Source of the DNA: Denitratimonas sp037478135
GTDB taxonomy: Bacteria > Pseudomonadota > Gammaproteobacteria > Xanthomonadales > Xanthomonadaceae
DNA: 64,000 nt
Direction: 5' to 3'
Assembly (NCBI RefSeq): GCF_037478135.1
Contig: NZ_JBBHDV010000015.1
Span: forward strand, 10,457-74,456
Positions within the stretch are counted from its first letter, which is position 1; the number at the start of each line of letters is the position of its first letter. The position numbers and the translations under genes were made by a program. Under the pieces are notes generated by a model. The model was not told where the DNA came from, made no database searches, and saw nothing but the letters and a program-made list of their open reading frames with translations. Below are positions 52,580 to 59,803 of this stretch, one piece after another.

Positions 52580-53794
52580 ATGAGCAAGGCCTATGTTCCG
52601 GCCAGCGAAGCCACCGCCCGGCTCGGCATCAGCACCGCCACGCTGTATGCCTACGTCAGCCGAGGCCTGATCGAATCGCGCCCCGGCGACGATCCGCGCA
52701 GCCGGGTCTATCGTGCGCAGGACATCGATCGCCTGCTGGCACGCAAACGTGCCGGCCGTGGAGCCGCACGCGGCGCGGCGCAGAGCCTGGATCGCGGCCT
52801 GCCGGTGATGGAAACCGCGATCTCGCAGATCCGCCCGGATGGCCCGACCTATCGCGGCCATTCGGCGGTAACGCTGGCGCGTGACGGCGCCACATTGGAA
52901 GACGCGGCCCGACTGCTATGGGATTGCGGCGCGCAGGATCCGTTCGATCAGCCACCGCCGCCATGGCCGGACATCGCGGCGCCACTGGCCGGCAATAGCG
53001 CACTGCCACCGCTGGAACGCGCGCTGGCGACAATGCCGCTGCTAGCGTTGGCGCTGCCGCATTCGCTGAACGCCTCGCCCTCGGTGCGGCGCGAAACCGC
53101 CGCGTTGCTGCTGCGCCAGAACGCCGCCCTGCTGGCCGGCGTGGCGCCGTCATCCGAACCGGTGCATGCGCTGCTGGCGCGCTGCTGGAAACCGCACGAC
53201 GCCGCCTTTGCCGAACTGCTGCGCATCGCGCTGGTGCTGTGCGCCGAGCACGAGCTGAATGTCTCGGCCTTCGCCGCACGCGTGGTCGCCTCCACCGGCG
53301 CGCACCTGCACGCCACCGTCTGCGCCGGCCTTTCCGCCCTCACCGGCCCGCGCCATGGCGGCGCCACCGCACGCGCGTTCGCATTCCTGCGCCAGGCCCG
53401 CCAGACGCCGGATCTGGCTGTGTTTGTTTCCGAACGCTGGCAACGCGGCGACGAATTCCCCGGCTTCGGCCACGCGCTGTACCCGCACGGCGACCCGCGC
53501 GGCGCGGAACTGCTCGCACAGATCCGGCAGCGCCCAGCCCTGCCGGAAAAGTTCTCCACCGTGACCGCGCTGGTGGAACAGGTCGCAACCCTGACCGGCC
53601 AGCATCCCAACATCGACCTGATGCTGGCCGCGCTCATCGAAGCCCACGAGCTGGACGCGAGCGCCGCATTGGCCCTGTTCGCCGCCGGCCGCGTCGCCGG
53701 CTGGCTCGCCCACGCACTGGAACAACAGGGCCAAAGCAGCCTGATCCGCCCACGCGCCCGCTACGTCGGCAACGAAGCCGAACCCCCAATGTAG
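52580..53794 (+). CDS. HTH-citrate synthase fusion, probable regulator of prp genes
   Basis: 404 residues. The N-terminal 60 residues (YVPASEATARLGISTATLYA, YVSRGLIESRPGDDPRSRVY, DIDRLLARKRAG) form a MerR/excisionase-type winged HTH. The remainder is a citrate synthase domain with the catalytic set retained: His in LCAEHELNVSAF, His in FPGFGHALYPHGDPRG, Asp in AHELDASAALALFAAGRVAG. It could be active or a sensor of propionyl-CoA or methylcitrate. It is divergent from prpB over a TTGAT/ATCAA-rich region. Its TAG stop is supplied by the head of a REP element. Confidence 0.85.
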   Translation: MSKAYVPASEATARLGISTATLYAYVSRGLIESRPGDDPRSRVYRAQDIDRLLARKRAGRGAARGAAQSLDRGLPVMETAISQIRPDGPTYRGHSAVTLARDGATLEDAARLLWDCGAQDPFDQPPPPWPDIAAPLAGNSALPPLERALATMPLLALALPHSLNASPSVRRETAALLLRQNAALLAGVAPSSEPVHALLARCWKPHDAAFAELLRIALVLCAEHELNVSAFAARVVASTGAHLHATVCAGLSALTGPRHGGATARAFAFLRQARQTPDLAVFVSERWQRGDEFPGFGHALYPHGDPRGAELLAQIRQRPALPEKFSTVTALVEQVATLTGQHPNIDLMLAALIEAHELDASAALALFAAGRVAGWLAHALEQQGQSSLIRPRARYVGNEAEPPM

Positions 53795-53877
53795 GAGCGC
53801 ACCCGCAGGGGGCGCGAAAAGCGCCCAGAGTGCCGGTGGAAATCACACCTTCGCGCCCTCTGCGAGTGCGCTCCTAC
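53791..53877. repeat. REP pair (BIME) downstream of RAYT
   Basis: Two 27-nt REP arms (53791-53817 and 53851-53877) in inverted orientation, each with a GTAG head; the outer 12 bp (GTAGGAGCGCAC) are perfectly inverted. The left head provides the stop codon of the HTH-citrate synthase gene and the right head the stop codon of the RAYT gene. Confidence 0.88.
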
Positions 53878-54347
53878 AGCCAGATGGCGTTCCAATACGG
53901 GTAATCGCCGATGCGCTGGACCAGTCCGGCACGCAGCGGGTTGCCGAGGATGTACCGCGCGGTCTGGATCACATCGTCTTCATATCGCAAGGCACGATCA
54001 TGGTACGCCCGGGCCCAGAGCGGCCCGCAGCGACCAAGAGCACGGTTGGCATGGCGGGCGCTCGCCGACTTCAGCAACTCGACCACCTTGGGCAGGGGAC
54101 AGGCCACACCCAACTCAAGCAGCCAGTGCGCATGGTCCGGCATCAGAACCCAGGCAAGAAGACGGGTGTCCCTGAGCAGACGGCTGTCATGAAAGGAACG
54201 GCATGCGGCCCACGCGGCACGATGGTCACTGAAAACGGATCGACGATCATGCGTGCCACTGGTCAAGTGGTAAACCCGCCCCGGTTCGCTGTATCGGCCC
54301 CTTCGCAGCGCGCCGTGGCCGGAAGGTGCTGGAGTGATGACTGTCAT
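53874..54347 (-). mobile_element. REP-associated tyrosine transposase (RAYT, TnpA_REP)
   Basis: 157 residues from ATG 54347. Y1-transposase HUH-type motif His72-Ala-His74 in LAWVLMPDHAHWLLELG; catalytic Tyr132 in TARYILGNPLRAGLV; N-terminal GRYSEPGRVYHLTSGTHDRR is typical of RAYTs. These single-copy domesticated transposases recognise the GTAG head of REP elements and are thought to spread them. REP pairs lie on both sides. The frame stays open upstream to 54455, but with no clear ribosome binding site. Confidence 0.9.
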
Positions 54348-54482
54348 GACCGCAGCATTGGTCAGGGCAGCACCCGCGCCTATCGGCAGATGGCTGATAT
54401 GTGCGTCGGAAAACGTCGCAATTGCATCCGCGCAACGCGATGTCCGGCACGACACCCGGCTTCACCTGCCAAAACCCCCAAT

Positions 54483-54570
54483 GTAGGAGCGCACTCGAAG
54501 AGGGCGCGATGGTGTGAACCCCCGACGGCGCCCCGGCGTTTTTTCGCGCCCTCTTCGAGTGCGCTCCTAC
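54483..54570. repeat. REP pair (BIME) upstream of RAYT, perfect 27-bp arms
   Basis: Arms 54483-54509 and 54544-54570 are perfect 27-bp inverted repeats with GTAG heads around a 34-nt centre. A 22-bp stretch (54473-54494) including the left head is identical to 53781-53802 at the other REP pair, i.e. the duplication extends 10 bp beyond the REP into the flanking sequence. Confidence 0.9.
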
Positions 54571-54583
54571 GACATGTGTGGAT

Positions 54584-55354
54584 TCAGCCCAATTGCTCGG
54601 GGCTGGCGTCGAACAGTTTCGGCAGCACCTGCGCCGCGCCGCCGCGCAGGCATACATCGGCGAGGGTGGACAGTTCGGTTTGCTGCGGGTTGATCTCGAC
54701 GATGCTGGCGCCATGCTGGCGTGCCAGCGACGGCAATGCGGCAGCCGGGTGCACGACGCCGGCAGTGCCGACCACCAGCATCAGATCACAGGACTGGCTG
54801 GCCTCCACCGCCGCGCGGAACGGTGCTTCCGGCAGGTTTTCCCCGAACCACACCACGCCCGGGCGGATGCGCCCGCCGCAATGCGTGCAACGCGGCGGAT
54901 CGACATGCGCCGGCTCGTCATCGACCGCCGGAATCGGCACTTCGGAGCAACGCCGCGCACAGGCGAAGCAGCGATGCGCGAACAGTTCGCCATGCAGATG
55001 CAGCACCTCGCGGCTGCCGGCACGTTCGTGCAGATCGTCGACATTCTGCGTGACGACCACCAGCGGCCTGTTTTCCGCCGCTTTGGCCAGCGCCAGATGC
55101 CCGGCATTGGGCTGCGCCGCGCGCACCGCCGCCATGCGCCACAGATACCAGCCCCAGACCAGCGCCGGATCGTTGCGCCAGGCCTCGGGTGTGGCCAGAT
55201 CCTGCGGCGAATAGCGCGACCACAGCCCGGTGCTGGCCTGGCGGAACGTCGCGATGCCGCTTTCGGCCGACATGCCGGCGCCGCTCAGCACCACGATCGA
55301 GCGTGCCTGACGGATCAGGCTGCGGGTCTGGTCGAGAAGGGCGGTATCGGGCAT
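54584..55354 (-). CDS. SIR2-family NAD-dependent deacylase (class III, CobB/SIRT5-like)
   Basis: 256 residues. NAD-binding GAGMSAESGIATFR (25-38), QNVDDLH (103-109), catalytic His121 in HLHGELF, zinc cysteines 129, 132, 156 and 159, GVVWFGENLPE. The Tyr70-x-x-Arg73 pair in GWYLWRMA is the class III feature linked to succinyl/malonyl-lysine removal. Start 55354 fits the family; the upstream extension is low-complexity and overlaps palindromic operators. First gene of its own unit, 42 bp below the first operator copy. Confidence 0.92.
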   Translation of the reverse strand: MPDTALLDQTRSLIRQARSIVVLSGAGMSAESGIATFRQASTGLWSRYSPQDLATPEAWRNDPALVWGWYLWRMAAVRAAQPNAGHLALAKAAENRPLVVVTQNVDDLHERAGSREVLHLHGELFAHRCFACARRCSEVPIPAVDDEPAHVDPPRCTHCGGRIRPGVVWFGENLPEAPFRAAVEASQSCDLMLVVGTAGVVHPAAALPSLARQHGASIVEINPQQTELSTLADVCLRGGAAQVLPKLFDASPEQLG

Positions 55355-55396
55355 GGCGGGTTCACCTGTCGGAAAAGAAACATCGTGCCGCCTTGC

Positions 55397-55433
55397 TGCG
55401 ACATTTGCTGTCGCACAAACTGTTGCTGCGACA
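55397..55433. promoter_or_regulatory. Operator copies upstream of the SIR2 gene
   Basis: TGCGACA-TTTGC-TGTCGCA (55397-55415) is a perfect 7-bp palindrome with 5-bp spacer, followed by a TGCGACA half-site (55427-55433). It lies 43 bp before the SIR2 start codon. Same motif as at 56852, 57908, 59254, 61662 and 61720. Confidence 0.7.
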
Positions 55434-55454
55434 CCGGCGTCGGCTACGCCGGCA

Positions 55455-55790
55455 TCAGCGTATGCCAAGGCCCCTCGGTGGCCCATTCCAGCCGGCCTGG
55501 CTGGCGTAATCGGCTTCGAAAATCTTCAGATCGGCCTGCGAGGCATACGGCACGAAGAACACCTTGACTTGCGCCTGCGAGGCGTAAGGCGCGCGCCACC
55601 ACAGCGCATCGCCGCGCGCCTGGCTGCGATAATCCACCCAGTGAGTGCGAAGATCGGCCTGCGAGGCGTAACGCACGCGATAGACCTTCAGATCCGCCTG
55701 CGAAGCGTATTTCACCTCATGGATGGTCAATGCCGATGCCGCACCGGCCAGCAGCAGCCCGGCGAACAGTAACAGCAATCTGAAAATCAT
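55455..55790 (-). CDS. DUF6150-like secreted repeat protein (YASQAxxK repeats)
   Basis: 111 residues. Signal peptide (MIFRLLLLFAGLLLAGAASA). Then five to six tandem units of about 15-16 residues carrying YASQADLKVYRVRYASQADL, with variants YRSQARG, YASQAQVK and YASQADLK. This matches the small DUF6150 family. Alternating aromatic and polar residues suggest a short beta-solenoid. The start overlaps the WYL gene stop (ATGA), so translation is coupled to the regulator. Function unknown. Confidence 0.8.
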   Translation of the reverse strand: MIFRLLLLFAGLLLAGAASALTIHEVKYASQADLKVYRVRYASQADLRTHWVDYRSQARGDALWWRAPYASQAQVKVFFVPYASQADLKIFEADYASQAGWNGPPRGLGIR

Positions 55791-56800
55791 TTCGATGCCT
55801 TCGAATAACAGGCCGCCAGCGCTGCGAAATCCTCCGCCAGACGCTGTCGCAGCGCGGCCGGCTCCAGCACTTCCACCGCCGGGCCGTGACTGCGCAGCCA
55901 CCAGACCATGCGTTCGCTTTCGCGCACCGTGGCCCGCACGATCGCGGTGTCCGCATCATCGCCGTTCGGCTCGATGCGTTGATCCTTCGACAGACGCCGT
56001 TCCTCCAGATGCCGTGCCAGCCAGCCGTGGACGCGCAATTGCAGATGCCATTCCTCGCTGCCGGGAAAATCGAACGGGGATTGCTCGCGCAGGTAGTTGC
56101 TGAGGTCGAAATCCTTGGCTTGCCGGGCCGGTGTATCGAGCAGTTCGGGCTGGCTCATCCGATGCAGCGCCAGCAGCCGCAGATCGTCGTATTCCCAAAG
56201 CATGGCGACCAGATATCCAACCTGGCCCATGTACACCAGCGCCACCGGATTGACTTCGTAGCGCCGGGGTTTTTCCGCCTCCACCGCACGGTAATCCAGC
56301 ACGATGCGACAGTTGCGCAACAGACCCTCATGCACCGTGGCAAGCACCTGCGAGGCAATTTCCGGCACCTGCAGCGGCGGCCCGTCCCCGATCACCGCCA
56401 CCCGCTTGCGCCAGCGCGCCAAAGGCGCATCGGCCAGTGTTTTCAATGTCGCCTTCGCAGCAGAAAGCCTCGGCTGCAAGCTGGCCCATGCGCCCGATGG
56501 CAACAGCGGCTTCAGATAGCGCGCCAAAAGCTCCAGTTCCAGCGCCTCACCCGTGGTCAACCCCGGTGCAATCAAATCCGCCGCGCCCGCCCGCCAGCAC
56601 CAACCCGCCGGCCGCACGCCCTCATCGCAGACGATGGGATAACGCGTCGAAAGCTTGTGCAGATCGCGCTCCACGCTGCGATCGCCGATCTCGAATCCGG
56701 CACCGAGCAGATGCGCATGTACCTCGCCGGCGGTGATTTTGCGCGGATGGCGCGGAATGGCGCGCAGGGTTTCCAGATAACGCAGCGTGGTGTCGGACAT
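55787..56800 (-). CDS. WYL-domain transcriptional regulator
   Basis: 337 residues. The N-terminal winged HTH (TLRYLETLRAIPRHPRKITA, GEVHAHLLGAGFEIGDRSVE, RDLHKLSTRYPIVCD) is followed by the WYL ligand domain (IVLDYRAVEAEKPRRYEVNP, VALVYMGQVGYLVAMLWEYD then DLRLLALHRM) and the C-terminal WCX extension (WHLQLRVHGWLARHLEER, RMVWWLRSHGPAVEVLEP). Architecture and length resemble regulators such as BrxR/CapW that control defence loci, but also many of unknown role. The start at 56800 is preferred. A degenerate copy of the locus palindrome lies 52 bp upstream, suggesting autoregulation. Confidence 0.9.
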   Translation of the reverse strand: MSDTTLRYLETLRAIPRHPRKITAGEVHAHLLGAGFEIGDRSVERDLHKLSTRYPIVCDEGVRPAGWCWRAGAADLIAPGLTTGEALELELLARYLKPLLPSGAWASLQPRLSAAKATLKTLADAPLARWRKRVAVIGDGPPLQVPEIASQVLATVHEGLLRNCRIVLDYRAVEAEKPRRYEVNPVALVYMGQVGYLVAMLWEYDDLRLLALHRMSQPELLDTPARQAKDFDLSNYLREQSPFDFPGSEEWHLQLRVHGWLARHLEERRLSKDQRIEPNGDDADTAIVRATVRESERMVWWLRSHGPAVEVLEPAALRQRLAEDFAALAACYSKASK

Positions 56801-56851
56801 GGTGGAATCCGGATGGAGGGCAAGCGCGAGATTAGCACCGCCATCATCACA

Positions 56852-56870
56852 CCCGACACCATGCGTCGCG
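56852..56870. promoter_or_regulatory. Degenerate operator upstream of WYL gene
   Basis: CCCGACA-CCATG-CGTCGCG keeps the GACA/GTCGC core and 5-bp spacer of the palindrome found elsewhere in this locus. 52 bp upstream of the WYL start. Confidence 0.45.
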
Positions 56871-56915
56871 TCCCGTGAGCCGGATTCTTGCGGCGATTGC
56901 ACCCGCGCTCCCGGG

Positions 56916-57866
56916 CTACTCATCCCCCACTATTTCAAACGGCCCGTCCGCTGAACCGGTGCTCAGCACAATGCGACCGTAGGCCGAGGTCAGCATCCGG
57001 TCGTAGGGCACGTCAAAGTGCCGCGTTTCCACCAGCACCAGCGAATTCGGTGCCAGCGCCGGTTCTTTCAGCATGTCGATTGCATAGCGTCGCAGCACAC
57101 CCGGCTCGTCCGGCTGCAGCAACCAAAGATCATCCTCCTGCATCGCATGGAAAACCGGGCGATAAGGCAACTGAAGCACGGCGCGCAGCGCAAGGCTGGA
57201 ATGGCGGTAAAGCGAGATGAACGTCGCCCCCCGTTCGCGCCCCATCGTTGTGGAATGTACGGCGAACAAGCTGCGTCCGTTCGAGGCCGAGTGGACATGC
57301 TCGTAGCTTCCGTTAGCGGCCAACTCTGCGACCCGGACAAGCTGCGGTACCTCGCCGTGGCCGGATTCATACGCGACCGAATACTTCGGGAACACGATGT
57401 TGTCGATGGCAATCAGCTGCCGGCCGTTGGACACCAGTGCATCAAACCCCTTGCGCGGTGATTCCAGTTCCGACGGCATCTCCAGTGGCCGCCAGATGGG
57501 CTGATCGGCGAACGGATCGACGATCCAGGCCCGCGATCCGGTCGAGGCTTCTCCACAGATCACCAGGCGCCCACCTAACCAGACCACATCGGTCGCGGGT
57601 ATCGGGGTTTCCAGCGTGGTCATCGTGCGCAGCTCCGCAGCCTTGCCAACCATCATCACCCGTACCGACCGCCATCGCGGCGATGTGCCACGAGGATGGA
57701 TCAACACCGCCACGATGCCGCCAACCGCATGGTCATGTCGCTGGCATTGCGCCAGCCCGGTCGCAAGCTGTTCGTACACCGCGCCATCACGGATGCTCAA
57801 CAGAAGCACGCCGTTGTCGGTTGGCATCAGTGCCCTGTCCGGGCCGGAATTTTTGAGGATCGGCAT
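56916..57866 (-). CDS. Unknown protein, possibly beta-propeller
   Basis: 316 residues from ATG 57866 (GGGA upstream). Repeated beta-rich segments with a pattern of propeller blades: VVWLGGRLVICGEASTGSRA, GFDALVSNGRQLIAIDNIVF, NGRSLFAVHSTTMG, MQEDDLWLLQPDEPGVLRRY. No signal peptide. A full operator palindrome lies 42 bp upstream of this start; the in-frame ATG at 57917 would put the palindrome across the start, so 57866 is preferred. No family recognised. Confidence 0.65.
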   Translation of the reverse strand: MPILKNSGPDRALMPTDNGVLLLSIRDGAVYEQLATGLAQCQRHDHAVGGIVAVLIHPRGTSPRWRSVRVMMVGKAAELRTMTTLETPIPATDVVWLGGRLVICGEASTGSRAWIVDPFADQPIWRPLEMPSELESPRKGFDALVSNGRQLIAIDNIVFPKYSVAYESGHGEVPQLVRVAELAANGSYEHVHSASNGRSLFAVHSTTMGRERGATFISLYRHSSLALRAVLQLPYRPVFHAMQEDDLWLLQPDEPGVLRRYAIDMLKEPALAPNSLVLVETRHFDVPYDRMLTSAYGRIVLSTGSADGPFEIVGDE

Positions 57867-57907
57867 TGGATAAAATCCCGGGAATGGATGGTCAGCATGC
57901 GTCTTGG

Positions 57908-57926
57908 TGCGACACATGATGTCGCG
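57908..57926. promoter_or_regulatory. Operator upstream of the possible-propeller gene
   Basis: TGCGACA-CATGA-TGTCGCG: 7-bp arms with one mismatch and 5-bp spacer, 42 bp upstream of the start at 57866. Confidence 0.65.
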
Positions 57927-57963
57927 CTGATTGGATGCAGTAGCGGATAACGCTTTGCAGGGC

Positions 57964-59232
57964 TCATTCGATTTCTTCGCCCGGCCATGATTTTCGCTGC
58001 CGCAGCGCTTGCATGATCTGCGCGGCGGCTGTCCGATCGATCGCCGCATTGTCGAATCCGGCAATCTGCATCGGCTGCCATTCGCCATGTCGTCGCTGCA
58101 CCGCCAGCGTCGCGCGCACCGGCGCCAGTACCCGATACACCGCAATATCACCGGAGACGATGCGCCGCCAGTAATCGGCGACACAGTGCTGCATCTGCTC
58201 ACCTTCCAGCATCAGCGCATCGGTATCTGCAATGGGCTGGATATGTTTTGTTCCTGGCCAGGGTGCAATGGGAAGTGTGGTAGCTGCCGGAGGGCGTGAC
58301 CTGCTTGGCGGATGGACATCGGCCCCGTGCGCAAAGCGATGCAGGCATTCATCCATCTGGGCGAGGGTGTCGATGCGTCGCGGGAGTGGCGCATTCTGCA
58401 CGGTGAGCGCTGTTTCGTGTTCGAGTAGCTCGCGCAGCTTCCACGCCCGGGTTCGATGTGCATCGCCGGCCGGCTCCACATCCAGTTGCTGCAGAAAACG
58501 TGGCGTCACCCGGCTGAGCAATGTCGGATCGGTTGCGATCCGCAGCGCCGACGCATCCAACCGTTGCAGGTGTTGCAGGGCTTCCATGCACTCCGATTGC
58601 CACGAAGCATTCCGCAGATAAAGCATGGCCGGCACGCTGACGGCCTGCGGCTCGACCTCGCGCACGATCCGCGCCAGCCGTCGCGATCCACTGAAGCCCA
58701 TCCACGACAAAATCTCCGGCTGGCGCTTGCCAACCCAACGACGCGCATTGCGCATCGCATCACCACTCCCGCGCCCATCACGGAACACCCAATTGCTCGC
58801 CAACATCCAGGCCAATGCCGGATTGTGGAAGAGCAACTCATCCGCCCCAGGCACCCGCGCTTGCAGACACAACACATGCCAGCGGCGCTGGCCGAAGATC
58901 GCCGCACGTGCCAGCACCTGCGGCGGGAACGTCGCGGTAAAGGCCAGCATGGCCCGGCTACTCGCACAATCGGCATGGAGACTGAAAGGAATCGGCATAC
59001 CCGGCGATATCGCGTGATGCTGCCGGATCACCTCTTTACTACGCATCAAAAGCTGCCAATGACCAGCGCGATCCACGCAGCGGGTAGCCGCTTCGGCCGC
59101 AATGCGACTGCATCGCCAACTGGTTGTCCGAGTGCGTGTCCACGCGCGCAGGTCCGGCCATCCACGCACCACCGTGATGCGCCCGCGCTTGGCTTCGTTG
59201 ATATAGAGCTTGCCGTTCTTGAAGGAATCCAT
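57964..59232 (-). CDS. PcfJ-like protein
   Basis: 422 residues. The C-terminal third has the PcfJ signature: ALMLEGEQMQHCVADYWRRI (HCVADY at 349-354) then RATLAVQRRHGEWQPMQIAG. The N-terminal part is Arg/Trp-rich and helical (CSRIAAEAATRCVDRAGHWQ, RNARRWVGKRQPEILSWMGF). PcfJ-domain proteins occur on plasmids, phages and defence-like loci; the molecular role is not established. A CCGACA-N5-TGTCGG palindrome lies 22 bp upstream. Confidence 0.75.
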   Translation of the reverse strand: MDSFKNGKLYINEAKRGRITVVRGWPDLRAWTRTRTTSWRCSRIAAEAATRCVDRAGHWQLLMRSKEVIRQHHAISPGMPIPFSLHADCASSRAMLAFTATFPPQVLARAAIFGQRRWHVLCLQARVPGADELLFHNPALAWMLASNWVFRDGRGSGDAMRNARRWVGKRQPEILSWMGFSGSRRLARIVREVEPQAVSVPAMLYLRNASWQSECMEALQHLQRLDASALRIATDPTLLSRVTPRFLQQLDVEPAGDAHRTRAWKLRELLEHETALTVQNAPLPRRIDTLAQMDECLHRFAHGADVHPPSRSRPPAATTLPIAPWPGTKHIQPIADTDALMLEGEQMQHCVADYWRRIVSGDIAVYRVLAPVRATLAVQRRHGEWQPMQIAGFDNAAIDRTAAAQIMQALRQRKSWPGEEIE

Positions 59233-59253
59233 CTGGACAGGATGCCGCTATCA

Positions 59254-59270
59254 CCGACATCCAGTGTCGG
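59254..59270. promoter_or_regulatory. Operator-like palindrome upstream of the PcfJ-like gene
   Basis: CCGACA-TCCAG-TGTCGG shares the CGACA-N5-TGTCG core with the other copies but differs at the outer base. 22 bp upstream of the start codon. Confidence 0.5.
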
Positions 59271-59364
59271 ACCGATCCTGACAGCAGAACGCCCGATGCT
59301 GGTCATGGCACCGGGCGTTCGAGTGGACTTGGTTGTGCGCGGCGTACGCAGGAATCAGCCGTCG

Positions 59365-59736
59365 TCAGCGATCCATCGTTCGGCACTGCCATGCCGCATA
59401 GGTCTGGCAGTACATCTGCACCAACGGATCGCGTGAAACACCGTTTTCATCCTCGTGCGCAGTTGCATACGCCTCGACCTGCTCCGGCGTGATGACAAGG
59501 CCCAGATATTGCCCTGCGCCTTCAAGTTGACCGTTCGATGCAAGCATGAAGGTTTCGACTTCCGCCAGATGCTTTGCCTGCCATTCCCGCAGCATCGCCT
59601 GCAACCGATCATGATCGCGGAGCAACCCTTGGCGTCTCATCTCAGCCGGTGGAAGTGTGTGCTTGAGGCCGAGATAGTAGAGATCGGTTTTGTTCTCGGT
59701 GAACCAGGTGTCGAAGGTGTGGATGAGGTGGGGCAT
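59365..59736 (-). CDS. Small unknown protein
   Basis: 123 residues, mixed helical: LIHTFDTWFTENKTDLYYLG, RQGLLRDHDRLQAMLREWQA, LVITPEQVEAYATAHEDENG. No signal peptide or membrane segment. Same strand as its neighbours, with a 67-bp AT-rich gap to the nuclease gene upstream. Family not recognised. Confidence 0.6.
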   Translation of the reverse strand: MPHLIHTFDTWFTENKTDLYYLGLKHTLPPAEMRRQGLLRDHDRLQAMLREWQAKHLAEVETFMLASNGQLEGAGQYLGLVITPEQVEAYATAHEDENGVSRDPLVQMYCQTYAAWQCRTMDR

Positions 59737-59803
59737 GGCGTTGTCTTGATCTCAGGCTATGACAATATAATGGCTAACCATATTTAACATTTCGCATTAA
59801 GTT

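Noticed and set aside
57867..57917. Alternative start at 57917 for the possible-propeller protein
   Set aside because: It would place the TGCGACA-N5-TGTCGCG palindrome across the start codon and has no ribosome site; the ATG at 57866 keeps the palindrome 42 bp upstream as at the sister genes.
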